From positions 1 through 57,716 of the forward strand of contig NZ_JABBXA010000034.1 of NCBI RefSeq assembly GCF_014161445.1: a stretch of 57,716 nt of DNA, given 5' to 3'. Shown here piece after piece: positions 49,114 through 57,309 of the stretch. The notes beneath the pieces are model-generated. The model was given only the letters and a program-made list of their open reading frames with translations, was not told the origin of the DNA and searched no databases. The position numbers were made by a program, and so were the translations under genes. Source of the stretch: Microbispora sp. H13382 (GTDB lineage: Bacteria; Actinomycetota; Actinomycetes; Streptosporangiales; Streptosporangiaceae). Each line of letters opens with the position of its first letter. Positions within the stretch are counted from its first letter, which is position 1.

Positions 49114-49839
49114 TCAGACGACACCGGCCCCGACCTCATTCTCGCGCATGTCCTCATCCTGCCCCGTCCACAGGCCCTCGGCCGGGATCCGTGTCCCACG
49201 AGTCACCCTGGCCACCGTCACGAACGAGAACCGATGGTGGGGGCTCGGGCCGTGCCGGGCCAGGGCCCGCCGGTGGCCGGGAGTCACGTACCCCTTGTGC
49301 AGGGCGAAGCCGTACTGCGGATAGATCTCGTCGAGGCCGTACATCAGCCGGTCCCTCGTCACCTTCGCCACGATCGAGGCCGCCGCCACACACGCGGCGA
49401 CCTGGTCGCCCTTCCACACCGCCAGCGACGGCGCGGGCAGCCCCGCCACCGGGAAACCGTCCACGAGGACGTAACCGGGGACGAGACCCAGCCCGGCGAC
49501 GGCCCGCCGCATCCCCGCGACGTTGCACTTGTGCAGGCCGCGCGCGTCGATCTCCTCGGGAGGGATCACGACCACGTTCACGGCCCGGGCGGTCGCCGTG
49601 ATCCGCTCGTAGAGGCGTTCACGGACGGCCTCGGTCAGGAGCTTGGAATCGCTCAGTCCGTCGATCTCCCGCCCCAGCACCACCGCGGCTACTACCAGGG
49701 GTCCGGCGCAGGCGCCACGCCCGGCCTCGTCCACCCCGGCGACCGGCGTGAACCCCCGCCGGGCCAGGGCCCGCTCGTAGCCGTAAAGTCCGGAGTCCCG
49801 TCGTACGACACTCGGGCGCGGGCGATAGACAGCTGTCAT
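49114..49839 (-). CDS. rnhB: Ribonuclease HII
   Basis: 241 residues from ATG 49839. Catalytic acidic residues lie in VAGVDEAGRGACAGPLVVAA (DEAGRG), YVLVDGFPV (DG) and AASIVAKVTRDRLM. It removes RNA from RNA-DNA hybrids. The C-terminus is slightly longer than average (RGTRIPAEGLWTGQDEDMRE). Between lepB and the DUF2469 gene, as in other actinobacteria. Confidence 0.95.
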   Translation of the reverse strand: MTAVYRPRPSVVRRDSGLYGYERALARRGFTPVAGVDEAGRGACAGPLVVAAVVLGREIDGLSDSKLLTEAVRERLYERITATARAVNVVVIPPEEIDARGLHKCNVAGMRRAVAGLGLVPGYVLVDGFPVAGLPAPSLAVWKGDQVAACVAAASIVAKVTRDRLMYGLDEIYPQYGFALHKGYVTPGHRRALARHGPSPHHRFSFVTVARVTRGTRIPAEGLWTGQDEDMRENEVGAGVV

Positions 49840-49917
49840 GACGACTAGCAGATTACGCCCCATTCAGGACCGGCGATACGGCCGGAACCGTCATCGGCGG
49901 CAAAGCCGCAGGTGAGA

Positions 49918-50646
49918 TCAGCGTACGGCGGAGAAAGTCTCGGGCCGGGACAGGAACGAGATCCGGTTCAGCGGCCAGTAGCGCAGGAACGCCCGTCCGA
50001 TCACGTCGTCCTCGGAGACCGTGCCCTGATGCCCGTCCTCCATGTTGGAGCGCGAGTCCGCCGAGTTGTTCCGGTGGTCGCCCATCAGCCACAACCGCCC
50101 CTTGGGGACCTTGACGTCGAACTCGCGGCCGGAGGGATAGACCCCCGGGTAGAGGTACTTGTTCTCCTCGTCCAGCGGCGTCCCGTTCACCGTGATGCGG
50201 CGCTTGGCGTCGCAGCACTTCACGTGGTCGCCGCCGACGCCGATCACCCGTTTGATCGTGTCCTCGCCGTCCCAGCCCTTGAAGACCACGATGTCGCCGC
50301 GCTCCACGGGGCCGAGCTTGTACGCCAGCTTGTTGACCACCACGTAGTCGTCCACCAGGAGCGTGTTCTGCATCGACTCCGACGGGATGTAGAACGACTG
50401 CAGCAGGAAGGCGTGGACCAGCAGGGCGACGACGACCCCGCCGAGCACGTACAGGAGGGTCTCCAGAAGGCCGGAGCCCTTCTTCTTCGCGGGCCGGCCC
50501 TTCTCGTCGCCGGTGGTCCGCTCGTCTTCTCCCCCGGCCCGCACCGCCGCCGCCTCCGGAACGCGGTCCGCCGCCCCGGCCGGCCCTGCGGTTCCTAAGC
50601 GACTCTCGTCGGCGTCTCCCACGGCTGTCTCCTCCGGCTCTGTCAC
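49918..50646 (-). CDS. lepB: Signal peptidase I (second copy)
   Basis: 242 residues. N-terminal cytoplasmic tail of about 60 residues, one membrane anchor (LLYVLGGVVVALLVHAFLLQ), catalytic Ser in FYIPSESMQNTLL, catalytic Lys in DTIKRVIGVGGDHVKCC, and the S26 GDHRNNSADSR box. It removes signal peptides. GTG 50646 overlaps the stop of the preceding copy (GTGA). The two copies differ in sequence, so the duplication is old. Confidence 0.94.
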   Translation of the reverse strand: MTEPEETAVGDADESRLGTAGPAGAADRVPEAAAVRAGGEDERTTGDEKGRPAKKKGSGLLETLLYVLGGVVVALLVHAFLLQSFYIPSESMQNTLLVDDYVVVNKLAYKLGPVERGDIVVFKGWDGEDTIKRVIGVGGDHVKCCDAKRRITVNGTPLDEENKYLYPGVYPSGREFDVKVPKGRLWLMGDHRNNSADSRSNMEDGHQGTVSEDDVIGRAFLRYWPLNRISFLSRPETFSAVR

Positions 50647-51491
50647 GTCCGCCTCGCCAGCCGCCTGCGCAGGGCCACCAGCGGCACGGCCCCCGCGAGG
50701 CCCGCGACGAACGGCGCCGCCCCGAGGGCCGCCTGGAGCGCCGGCTGCGCGAACGTCTCCGGAATCGGCAGGATCTTGGCCCGGTCGAACGGCCAGACGA
50801 TGACGAAGGCACGGCCGATCACCTTGTCGGCGGGGATGGTGCCGCCACCCGGGTCACCCATGTGCAGGCGGGAGTCCCAGGAGACCGAGCGGTGGTCGCC
50901 CATCACCCACAGACGGTCCGGCGGGACGGTGACCTCGAACTCGCGCCCGGACGGCTCGTCACCGGGATACAGGTACGACTTCTCCTCCAGCGGCACGCCG
51001 TTCACCGTGACCCGGCCCTGCTTGTCGCAGCACTTGACCTTGTCGCCCGGCACGCCGATGACGCGCTTGATGTAGTCCTTCTCCCCCGGCACGACCCCGA
51101 ACGCGTTGCCGAGCCAGCGCAGCCCCGCCGCGATGGGGTTGGACGGCTCCTCGAGCTTCACCTCGGGGTCCCAGGAGTCCACCCCGGAGAACACGACGAT
51201 GTCACCGCGCTCGATGTCGCGTACGTGGTAGACCAGCTTGTTCACCAGCACGCGGTCGTTGATGAGGAGCGTGTTCTCCATCGACTCGGACGGGATGTAG
51301 AACGCCTGGACCACAAAAGACTTGATCAGCAGGGCCAGGGCGAGGGCGACCACGATCAGAACGGGCAACTCCCGCCAGAACGAGCCTTTTTTCTTCCCGT
51401 CCTCGGCGTTCTGCTTGACGTCTTCGGCGACCACGTCCACCCCGTCCTCGGCAGGGCGGCGCGTGCCCGGCCCCTGTCCCTCGCTAGCCAT
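50643..51491 (-). CDS. lepB: Signal peptidase I (first copy)
   Basis: 282 residues. One N-terminal anchor (LPVLIVVALALALLIKSFVV), catalytic Ser in FYIPSESMENTLL, catalytic Lys in DYIKRVIGVPGDKVKCC, box GDHRSVSWDSR, and an additional hydrophobic C-terminal segment (FVAGLAGAVPLVALRRRL), which the second copy lacks. ATG 51491. It lies downstream of rplS. Confidence 0.94.
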   Translation of the reverse strand: MASEGQGPGTRRPAEDGVDVVAEDVKQNAEDGKKKGSFWRELPVLIVVALALALLIKSFVVQAFYIPSESMENTLLINDRVLVNKLVYHVRDIERGDIVVFSGVDSWDPEVKLEEPSNPIAAGLRWLGNAFGVVPGEKDYIKRVIGVPGDKVKCCDKQGRVTVNGVPLEEKSYLYPGDEPSGREFEVTVPPDRLWVMGDHRSVSWDSRLHMGDPGGGTIPADKVIGRAFVIVWPFDRAKILPIPETFAQPALQAALGAAPFVAGLAGAVPLVALRRRLARRT

Positions 51492-51599
51492 CGCTGCTGA
51501 GCCTAGATGATGTCCACGACGGCGAGCGTCGGGGACACCGCATCACCGGCAAAAAGAAAGTGGCCCGCGCCTGGGGCACGGACCACGATCTTCAAAGCC

Positions 51600-51965
51600 T
51601 TACTTGCCGGCCGGCTGCGCCTCGCGCTTCTCGCGGATGCGCGCGGCCTTCCCGCGCAGGTCACGCATGTAGTACAGCTTGGCCCGGCGGACGTCGCCGC
51701 GGGTGAGCACGTTGATCTTCTCGATCACGGGGCTGTGAACCGGGAAGGTGCGCTCGACGCCGACGCCGTAGCTGACCTTGCGGACCGTGAACGTCTCACG
51801 GATGCCACCGCCCTGGCGGCGCAGGACGAAGCCCTTGAACACCTGGATGCGGGACCGGTTGCCCTCGACGACGCGGACGTGGACCTCCAGCGTGTCACCC
51901 GGGCGGAAAGCCGGTACGTCGCTGCGAAGGGCAGCCTTCTCGATCTCCTGGATCTGCGTGTGCAT
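51600..51965 (-). CDS. rplS: 50S ribosomal protein L19
   Basis: 121 residues: FRPGDTLEVHVRVVEGNRSR, QVFKGFVLRRQGGGIRETFT, VERTFPVHSPVIEKINVLTR, RAKLYYMRDLRGKAARIREK. Normal length. It binds at the 30S-50S interface. It follows trmD at 155 bases, a gap that may hold its own promoter. Confidence 0.97.
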   Translation of the reverse strand: MHTQIQEIEKAALRSDVPAFRPGDTLEVHVRVVEGNRSRIQVFKGFVLRRQGGGIRETFTVRKVSYGVGVERTFPVHSPVIEKINVLTRGDVRRAKLYYMRDLRGKAARIREKREAQPAGK

Positions 51966-52120
51966 GGCGTCGGTTCCTCATTGACATGGGCACACGGAGG
52001 TCCACCCGGCCGGGCCGGAGGCTCGGCGACGAGGGGGACACGCGTGCTTGGCTTGATACGTCTTGTCTGCCGCGTCCAGACCGGGACGCACCCGGCCATG
52101 CCGAAGTAGGCAGCAGCGAT

Positions 52121-53065
52121 TCAGTCTGCCATACCTTCCGGCCCTGCGCGAAACGCAGTGCCGGATTCGGCGGCGGAACGGCACCCCTCAAGGCGCCCTT
52201 CAAGGCGCTCCTCACGACGTTCCTCACGAGGTTCCTCAGGGCGCTCTTCGCCGCACTTCCCACGGCGCTCCTCAGGGCGCTCCTCAGGGCGCTCCTCGAA
52301 CTCCTCGATGACGCGCCGGTCGTGCTTGTCGAGGCCGTCCCGGTCGAGCCGGGCGGCCAGTTCCGGCCTCCTGGCCAGCGTGCGCCGCAGGGCCTCGTCG
52401 CGCCGCCAGCGGGCGATCCTGCCGTGATGGCCCGACAGCAGGATCTCCGGCACCTCGTGCCCCCGCCAGACGGGCGGCTTGGTGTAGACGGGGCCTTCCA
52501 GCAGGTTGGCCATGGCACCGGGCGCGAAGGAGTCGTCGGCGACGGAGCGCGCGTTGCCGAGGACCCCCGGCAGCAGCCTCCCCACGGCCTCGACCATCAC
52601 CAGCACGGCCGCCTCTCCCCCGGCTAACACGTAGTCGCCGATGCTCACCTCGTCGGCGCGCAGACGCTCGCCGTACTCGGCGACGACGCGGGAGTCGATG
52701 CCCTCGTAGCGGGCCGGGGCGAACAGCAGCCACGGCTCTTCGGCGTACTCCAACGCCACTTTCTGCGTGAACGGCCGGCCGCTCGGCGTGGGCACGATCA
52801 GCCGGGGCAGCGCGTCCTCCCCGGAGGCGGCTCGCCCGTTCTCGATCACCGCGTCGAGGGCCTCACCCCAGACCTCCGGCTTCATCACCATGCCGGGGCC
52901 CCCGCCGTACGGCGTGTCGTCCACGGTCTTGTGGACGTCCCGCGTCCAGTCCCGAAGCTGGTGGAGGTGGATGTCGAGGATGCCGCGCTCCCGGGCCTTG
53001 CCCATGAGGGACACGTCGAGCGGGGCGAAGTACTCCGGGAAGATCGAGACGATGTCGACGCGCAT
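52121..53065 (-). CDS. trmD: tRNA (guanine37-N1)-methyltransferase TrmD with repeat-rich tail
   Basis: 314 residues, longer than the usual 230-270. The SPOUT knot core is intact: MRVDIVSIFPEYFAPLDVSL, DDTPYGGGPGMVMKPEV, YEGIDSRVVAEY, SIGDYVLAGGEAAVLVMVEA, and the C-terminal helical part (PPVWRGHEVPEILLSGHHGR). After RRVIEEFEERP a tail of about 70 residues is made of tetrapeptides EERP/EERR/EERL and then a small hydrophobic end. The tail is coded by a 12-bp minisatellite. It should still methylate G37 of tRNAs. Confidence 0.93.
   Translation of the reverse strand: MRVDIVSIFPEYFAPLDVSLMGKARERGILDIHLHQLRDWTRDVHKTVDDTPYGGGPGMVMKPEVWGEALDAVIENGRAASGEDALPRLIVPTPSGRPFTQKVALEYAEEPWLLFAPARYEGIDSRVVAEYGERLRADEVSIGDYVLAGGEAAVLVMVEAVGRLLPGVLGNARSVADDSFAPGAMANLLEGPVYTKPPVWRGHEVPEILLSGHHGRIARWRRDEALRRTLARRPELAARLDRDGLDKHDRRVIEEFEERPEERPEERRGKCGEERPEEPREERREERLEGRLEGCRSAAESGTAFRAGPEGMAD
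52190..52297 (-). repeat. 12-bp minisatellite, nine units, in the trmD 3' end
   Basis: Nine 12-bp units in phase from 52190 (AAGGCGCTCCTC, ACGACGTTCCTC, AGGGCGCTCCTC and variants). The last two are identical. They encode 36 charged residues on the minus strand, all in frame. Confidence 0.9.
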
Positions 53066-53074
53066 GTGCGGCCC

Positions 53075-53593
53075 CTACTCCGCCTCTGCGGCGTCGAGCA
53101 GGCCGGGCGGTGCGTCGACGACGAGGATTCCCTTGCCGAGGTCGACCTCGGGCACGAGCGCCTTGACGAACGGGACGTACGCCTCGTCACGGGACGGACG
53201 GGCCACCACGAGCAGGTCCTGTCCGTGGTGGAGGACGTCGCTGACCTCGCCGACCCGCTCCCCCTCGGTGGTGACCACCGTGAGGCCGATCAGTTCGTGG
53301 TCGTGGAACTCGTCGGGGTCCTCGATCGGCGGCAGGTCCGCGGAGTCCACGACGAGCAGCGTGCCGCGCAGCGCCTCCGCGGCGTCCCTGCCCTCCACAC
53401 CGGCCAGGGTCAGCAGCAGGATCCCCTTGTGCCACCGGGCCCGCTCCACGGTCAGCGGCCCGGCCGAGACCGGGTCGGTGGCCAGCGTCGCCCCGGGGGC
53501 GAAGCGCAGATCCGGCTCGTCGGTGCGCACCTCGACCGTGACCTCGCCCCGCACGCCGTGCGGGCGGCCGATCCTGCCCACGACTAGCTGCAC
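53075..53593 (-). CDS. rimM: Ribosome maturation factor RimM
   Basis: 172 residues: VVGRIGRPHGVRGEVTVEVR opens the N-terminal beta-barrel, and DLLVVARPSRDEAYVPFVKA and the PRC-barrel part follow (LVPEVDLGKGILVVDAPPGL). It helps assemble the 30S head. It is 9 bases before trmD and is separated from the upstream KH gene by a strong hairpin. Confidence 0.95.
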   Translation of the reverse strand: MQLVVGRIGRPHGVRGEVTVEVRTDEPDLRFAPGATLATDPVSAGPLTVERARWHKGILLLTLAGVEGRDAAEALRGTLLVVDSADLPPIEDPDEFHDHELIGLTVVTTEGERVGEVSDVLHHGQDLLVVARPSRDEAYVPFVKALVPEVDLGKGILVVDAPPGLLDAAEAE

Positions 53594-53725
53594 TTGTCGC
53601 CTACCTCCGCTACCGCTTTATCGCGACTTCTACGCGACTTCTCCGCGACGGTTCGGACGCCACCGTCCGAACCGCCTGTCCCCGCGAACCGCCCGGATGA
53701 GACCGATCCTGAGCCGGAAAACACG

Positions 53726-53754
53726 CCGGGGGACCCCTGTGCGGGGTCCCCCGG
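53726..53754. terminator. Strong hairpin between khpA-like gene and rimM
   Basis: Perfect 12-bp stem (CCGGGGGACCCC and its complement), 5-base loop. On the minus strand it is followed by CGTGTTTTCC, so it resembles an intrinsic terminator for rpsP and the KH gene, splitting the classical rpsP-rimM-trmD-rplS operon in two. Confidence 0.8.
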
Positions 53755-53769
53755 ACGCGTCAGTTCGGC

Positions 53770-54012
53770 TCAGCGCGCCTCTTCCAGGTCGACCAGGTCG
53801 ATCCGCACGTACTTGCCGTTCGACAACGCGTTGACGACGGTGCGCAACGCCTTGGCCGTACGGCCGCCACGGCCGATGACCTTGCCGAGGTCGTCGGGAT
53901 GAACCCGGACCTCGAGAACGCGCCCGGTGCGGATGCGCCGCGCGCGGACCCGGACGTCGTCCGGATGCTCGACGATGCCCTTGACCAGGTGCTCGAGGGC
54001 CTCCTCGAGCAC
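53770..54012 (-). CDS. KH-domain RNA-binding protein (KhpA/YlqC-like)
   Basis: 80 residues, one KH domain with the GxxG loop in VIGRGGRTAKALRTVVNALS. This small protein lies between rpsP and rimM in most Gram-positive bacteria and binds RNA, often with a partner (KhpB). It starts one base after the rpsP stop. Confidence 0.95.
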   Translation of the reverse strand: MLEEALEHLVKGIVEHPDDVRVRARRIRTGRVLEVRVHPDDLGKVIGRGGRTAKALRTVVNALSNGKYVRIDLVDLEEAR

Positions 54013-54013
54013 C

Positions 54014-54469
54014 TCAGGCCTCGCCTTCCGGCTTCTCCTCCGCGGCCGGGGCCTCGGCGGTCTCTTCGGCCTTCACGGTCTTCTTGGCCTTCTTCGGCGT
54101 GGTCGCGGCGGCGCCGGTGTCACCCGAGAGCGACTCCTTGGCGGCGGCCTCGTACGCGGCGTGCCGGTCGGGCTTGGGCTCGGCGACCTGGAGCGGCGTG
54201 GCGGGGGCGGGCTCGCCCTTGAACTTCTGCCAGTCGCCGGTCAGCTTGAAGATCTTCAGAACCGGGTCGGTCGGCTGCGCGCCGACGCCCAGCCAGTACT
54301 GCACCCGCTCGGAGTTCACCTCGATGCGCGAGGGGTTCTCCTTCGGGTGGTACAGGCCGATCTCCTCGATGGCACGGCCGTCCCGCTTGTTCCGGGCGTC
54401 GGCGACGACGATGCGGTACTGCGGGTTGCGGATCATTCCGAGCCGCTTGAGCTTGATCTTGACTGCCAC
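54014..54469 (-). CDS. rpsP: 30S ribosomal protein S16 with extended tail
   Basis: 151 residues. The first ~80 are S16 (KIKLKRLGMIRNPQYRIVVA, ARNKRDGRAIEEIGLYHPKE, YWLGVGAQPTDPVLKIFKLT). A tail of about 65 residues is Lys/Ala/Glu-rich (TPKKAKKTVKAEETAEAPAAE), twice the size of many homologues, and repeats a string found in the S2 tail. GTG start at 54469. Confidence 0.95.
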   Translation of the reverse strand: MAVKIKLKRLGMIRNPQYRIVVADARNKRDGRAIEEIGLYHPKENPSRIEVNSERVQYWLGVGAQPTDPVLKIFKLTGDWQKFKGEPAPATPLQVAEPKPDRHAAYEAAAKESLSGDTGAAATTPKKAKKTVKAEETAEAPAAEEKPEGEA

Positions 54470-54735
54470 GGGTGTGGTCTCTCCTGCATTAGAGCGTGGG
54501 TGAGCGGTGTCTCATCGAGTGGGGCACGACGGGAGCCCGCCCGAGGGACAGGCGCGACCGGCGGGGGTGAGAGGGCACCCGCCTGGTCACGATGTTCCAG
54601 CCTGACATTCTGCCAGATGATTCCCCATGCTCCGCCAAGGACGGTTCCACCGCCGCCCTGATTTCGGCACGGATGTGCCCATGTCTCCGGAACGGGCATG
54701 CGAACTGATCGCGCTGGTGAGCCGTCCAACCGGAC

Positions 54736-55428
54736 ATGCGAGTCACCACGAGCAGGACCCTGGCGGCGGGGGCGGCGGCCCTCGCCCTGCTGGCCACCGG
54801 CTGCGCGACGAGCGCCGCGCGCTCCGCGGCCGCCGCGCACCCCGTCACACAGACGCCCCCGCGACCGGCAGCACAGACGGCACCGCACACGACACCACAG
54901 ACGACACGGCACGCCACAGCGGCCACACCGGACACCGCCGCGGACGCGGGACGGGCCACCGCGGCGGGCGCGGCATCGGTCCGGTACGGCGCAGCCGCAC
55001 GCACCGCGGGTGCCGCCCCGGCGCGGTGCCGTACGACCGGCTTGCGGGCCAGGGTGGGACGGCAGGACCCGGCGGCGGGCAACCGCTACGCGCCGCTGGT
55101 GCTGACCAACACCTCGGCGAAGACCTGCTGGGTGTACGGCTTCGTCGGGCTCGTCCTCATCGACGGCCGGGGCGACGTGCTGCGGACGCGCACCCGCCGC
55201 GAGAGCGTCACCCCGCATCGGGTCACGCTGCGCCCCGGGGCCAGCGCGCATGCCCGGCTCCACTGGACGGTGGTGCCGAGCGGGCACGAGACCCGCTGCC
55301 CCGCCTCGGCCCGGTTGATGATCATCCCGCCGGACGAGGTGGCGCACCTTGAGGTCCCGTTCAGCGCGACGGTGTGCGACGACGGCAGGATCGACGCCAG
55401 GCCGATGGCCCCGGGCGCGAGCCTCTGA
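54736..55428 (+). CDS. DUF4232 domain lipoprotein
   Basis: 230 residues. Signal peptide with lipobox LLATGC near residue 23, so it is likely lipid-anchored outside. A Thr/Ala/Pro stalk (about 25-95) leads to a DUF4232 domain (RTTGLRARVGRQDPAAGNRY, VLTNTSAKTCWVYGFVGLVL, and a conserved pair of Cys at the end). Function unknown; the family is common in actinomycete secreted proteins. Its 3' end lies inside a degenerate 21-22-bp repeat array. Upstream it is divergent from rpsP; the 266-base gap holds both promoters. Confidence 0.85.
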   Translation: MRVTTSRTLAAGAAALALLATGCATSAARSAAAAHPVTQTPPRPAAQTAPHTTPQTTRHATAATPDTAADAGRATAAGAASVRYGAAARTAGAAPARCRTTGLRARVGRQDPAAGNRYAPLVLTNTSAKTCWVYGFVGLVLIDGRGDVLRTRTRRESVTPHRVTLRPGASAHARLHWTVVPSGHETRCPASARLMIIPPDEVAHLEVPFSATVCDDGRIDARPMAPGASL

Positions 55429-55575
55429 CGCACCGCGCCAGCCTCTGAGGGGCACCGCGCGAGCCTCTGAGGGCACTTCGCGAGCCTTCGACAGGCACCG
55501 CGCCGGCCTCCGACGGCCCTGCGCCGGCCTGCCGACGACACTGCGCGTGCCCCTGACGCAGGCACTGCGCGCGGG
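55415..55575. repeat. Degenerate 21-22-bp tandem array at the 3' end of the DUF4232 gene
   Basis: About seven units of the type GCGCGAGCCTCTGAGGGCACC, starting in the last codons of the gene (coding the terminal Ala-Ser-Leu and the TGA) and continuing about 145 bases beyond. Later units diverge. The first three carry the CTCTGA stop in register. Confidence 0.75.
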
Positions 55576-55589
55576 CCGGCGGTGACGCG

Positions 55590-55621
55590 GGACCCGCCGG
55601 CCGGGAACGGCGGGCGGGTCC
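55590..55621. terminator. Hairpin between the DUF4232 gene and ffh
   Basis: GGACCCGCC (55590-55598) pairs perfectly with GGCGGGTCC (55613-55621). It sits just before the ffh stop on the minus strand and serves the convergent genes. Confidence 0.65.
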
Positions 55622-55636
55622 GGCTGCCGGGGTCCG

Positions 55637-57184
55637 TCAGTTCTGGCCGGGCAGCTTCAGCTTCGACGGGTCGAAGCCGGGCGGCAGCTCCAGGCCGGGG
55701 GGCAGCTGGCCGCCGCCGAGGTTGCCGAGCATGCCCTTGGGCAGCTTCGGGGCGTCCTGCGACGACGCGTTCGCGCCGGCCTTGCCGAGCGCGGCCTTGC
55801 GCGGGTCGCCGCTGACGCGACGGCCCTTCTTGGGCTTCTGCGCCTTCTGCTTGCGCCCGCCGGGCATGCCCGGGATACCCATGCCCTGGGTCACCCGCTT
55901 CATCATCTTCTGCGCCTCGAAGAAGCGGACCACCAGGTTGTTCACCTCGGTGACCGTGACGCCCGATCCCTTGGCGATGCGCGCCCGCCGCGAGCCGTTG
56001 ATGATCTTCGGGTCCTGGCGCTCGCCGGGGGTCATCGAGCGGATGATCGCCGCGATGCGGTCCAGGTCGCGGTCGTCGACCTGGTTGAGCTGGTCGCGCA
56101 TCTGCCCCATGCCCGGCATCATCCCGAGCAGGTTCTTGATGGGCCCCATCCGGCGGACCATCATCATCTGCTCGAGGAAGTCCTCCAGCGTGAAGCCGTC
56201 ACCGGAGACGAGCTTGCCCGCCATCTTGGCGGCCTCCTGCTCGTCGAACGTCTTCTGCGCCTGCTCGATCAGGGTGAGGATGTCACCCATGTCGAGGATC
56301 CGGCCCGCCATGCGGTCGGGGTGGAAGGCGTCGAAGTCCTCGAGCTTCTCGCCGGTGCTGGCGAACATGATGGGCCGGCCGGTGACGTGCCGCACCGACA
56401 GGGCGGCGCCACCGCGGGCGTCGCCGTCGAGCTTGGTCAGCACCACGCCGTCGAAGCCGACGCCGTCCATGAACGCGCGGGCCGTGCTGACCGCGTCCTG
56501 GCCGATCATGGCGTCGAGGACGAACAGGACCTCGTCGGGGGTGACCGCGTCGCGGATGTCGGCGGCCTGCTTCATCAGCTCCTGGTCGATGCCGAGGCGG
56601 CCGGCGGTGTCGACGATGACCACGTCGTGCTGCTGGCGGCGCGCGTGGTCCACGGACTGCCGGGCCACCGCGACGGGGTCGCCCACGCCGTTGCCCGGCT
56701 CGGGGGCGTACACCGCCACCCCGGCCCGCTCGGCCATGACGGCGAGCTGCTGCACCGCGTTGGGCCGCTGCAGGTCGCAGGCCACGAGCAGCGGGGCGTG
56801 CCCCTGGTCGCGCAGCCACCTGGCGAGCTTGCCGGCCAGGGTCGTCTTACCCGAACCCTGAAGACCGGCCAGCATGATGACGGTCGGCGGGGTCTTGGCG
56901 TAGCGCAGCCGCCGCGTCTCGCCGCCCAGCACCTCGATGAGCTCGTCGTTGACGATCTTCACGACCTGCTGCGCGGGGTTCAGCGCCTGGGAGACCTCGG
57001 CGCCGCGGGCCCGCTCCTTGACCCGGGACACGAAGTCCTTCACGACCGGCAGCGCTACGTCCGCCTCGAGCAGCGCGATGCGGATCTCGCGGCAGGTCGC
57101 GTCGATGTCGGCGTCGGAAAGCCTGCCTTTGGACCGAAGGGAGGAGAAGACCGAAGTCAGCCGGTCGGAAAGCGTCTCGAACAC
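55637..57184 (-). CDS. ffh: Signal recognition particle protein Ffh
   Basis: 515 residues. N-domain, then the SRP GTPase: GLQGSGKTTLAGKLARWL (G1), VIVDTAGRLGID (G3), LTKLDGDARGG (G4), followed by the Met-rich M domain (FLEQMMMVRRMGPIKNLLGM, MKRVTQGMGIPGMPGGRKQK) that binds SRP RNA and signal peptides. The Gly/Pro/Leu-rich tail (LPPGLELPPGFDPSKLKLPG) is usual in actinobacteria. Start at GTG 57184. No SRP RNA gene is seen nearby. Confidence 0.96.
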   Translation of the reverse strand: MFETLSDRLTSVFSSLRSKGRLSDADIDATCREIRIALLEADVALPVVKDFVSRVKERARGAEVSQALNPAQQVVKIVNDELIEVLGGETRRLRYAKTPPTVIMLAGLQGSGKTTLAGKLARWLRDQGHAPLLVACDLQRPNAVQQLAVMAERAGVAVYAPEPGNGVGDPVAVARQSVDHARRQQHDVVIVDTAGRLGIDQELMKQAADIRDAVTPDEVLFVLDAMIGQDAVSTARAFMDGVGFDGVVLTKLDGDARGGAALSVRHVTGRPIMFASTGEKLEDFDAFHPDRMAGRILDMGDILTLIEQAQKTFDEQEAAKMAGKLVSGDGFTLEDFLEQMMMVRRMGPIKNLLGMMPGMGQMRDQLNQVDDRDLDRIAAIIRSMTPGERQDPKIINGSRRARIAKGSGVTVTEVNNLVVRFFEAQKMMKRVTQGMGIPGMPGGRKQKAQKPKKGRRVSGDPRKAALGKAGANASSQDAPKLPKGMLGNLGGGQLPPGLELPPGFDPSKLKLPGQN

Positions 57185-57309
57185 GTGTTTGGCCAGCCTC
57201 GAAGCGAGTGGACGGGTCGGTGGACAGTCAGTCTCCCCAGACTATCCGCCCGCGCGGCTTTCACGCCCGCGCCGCGGTGGTGAGATCCCGGAGGAACCGG
57301 GCCGTCCCC

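Noticed and set aside
54500..54735. SRP RNA or tRNA gene near ffh/rpsP
   Set aside because: Searched by eye for cloverleaf and SRP RNA features in this gap and elsewhere; none was found.
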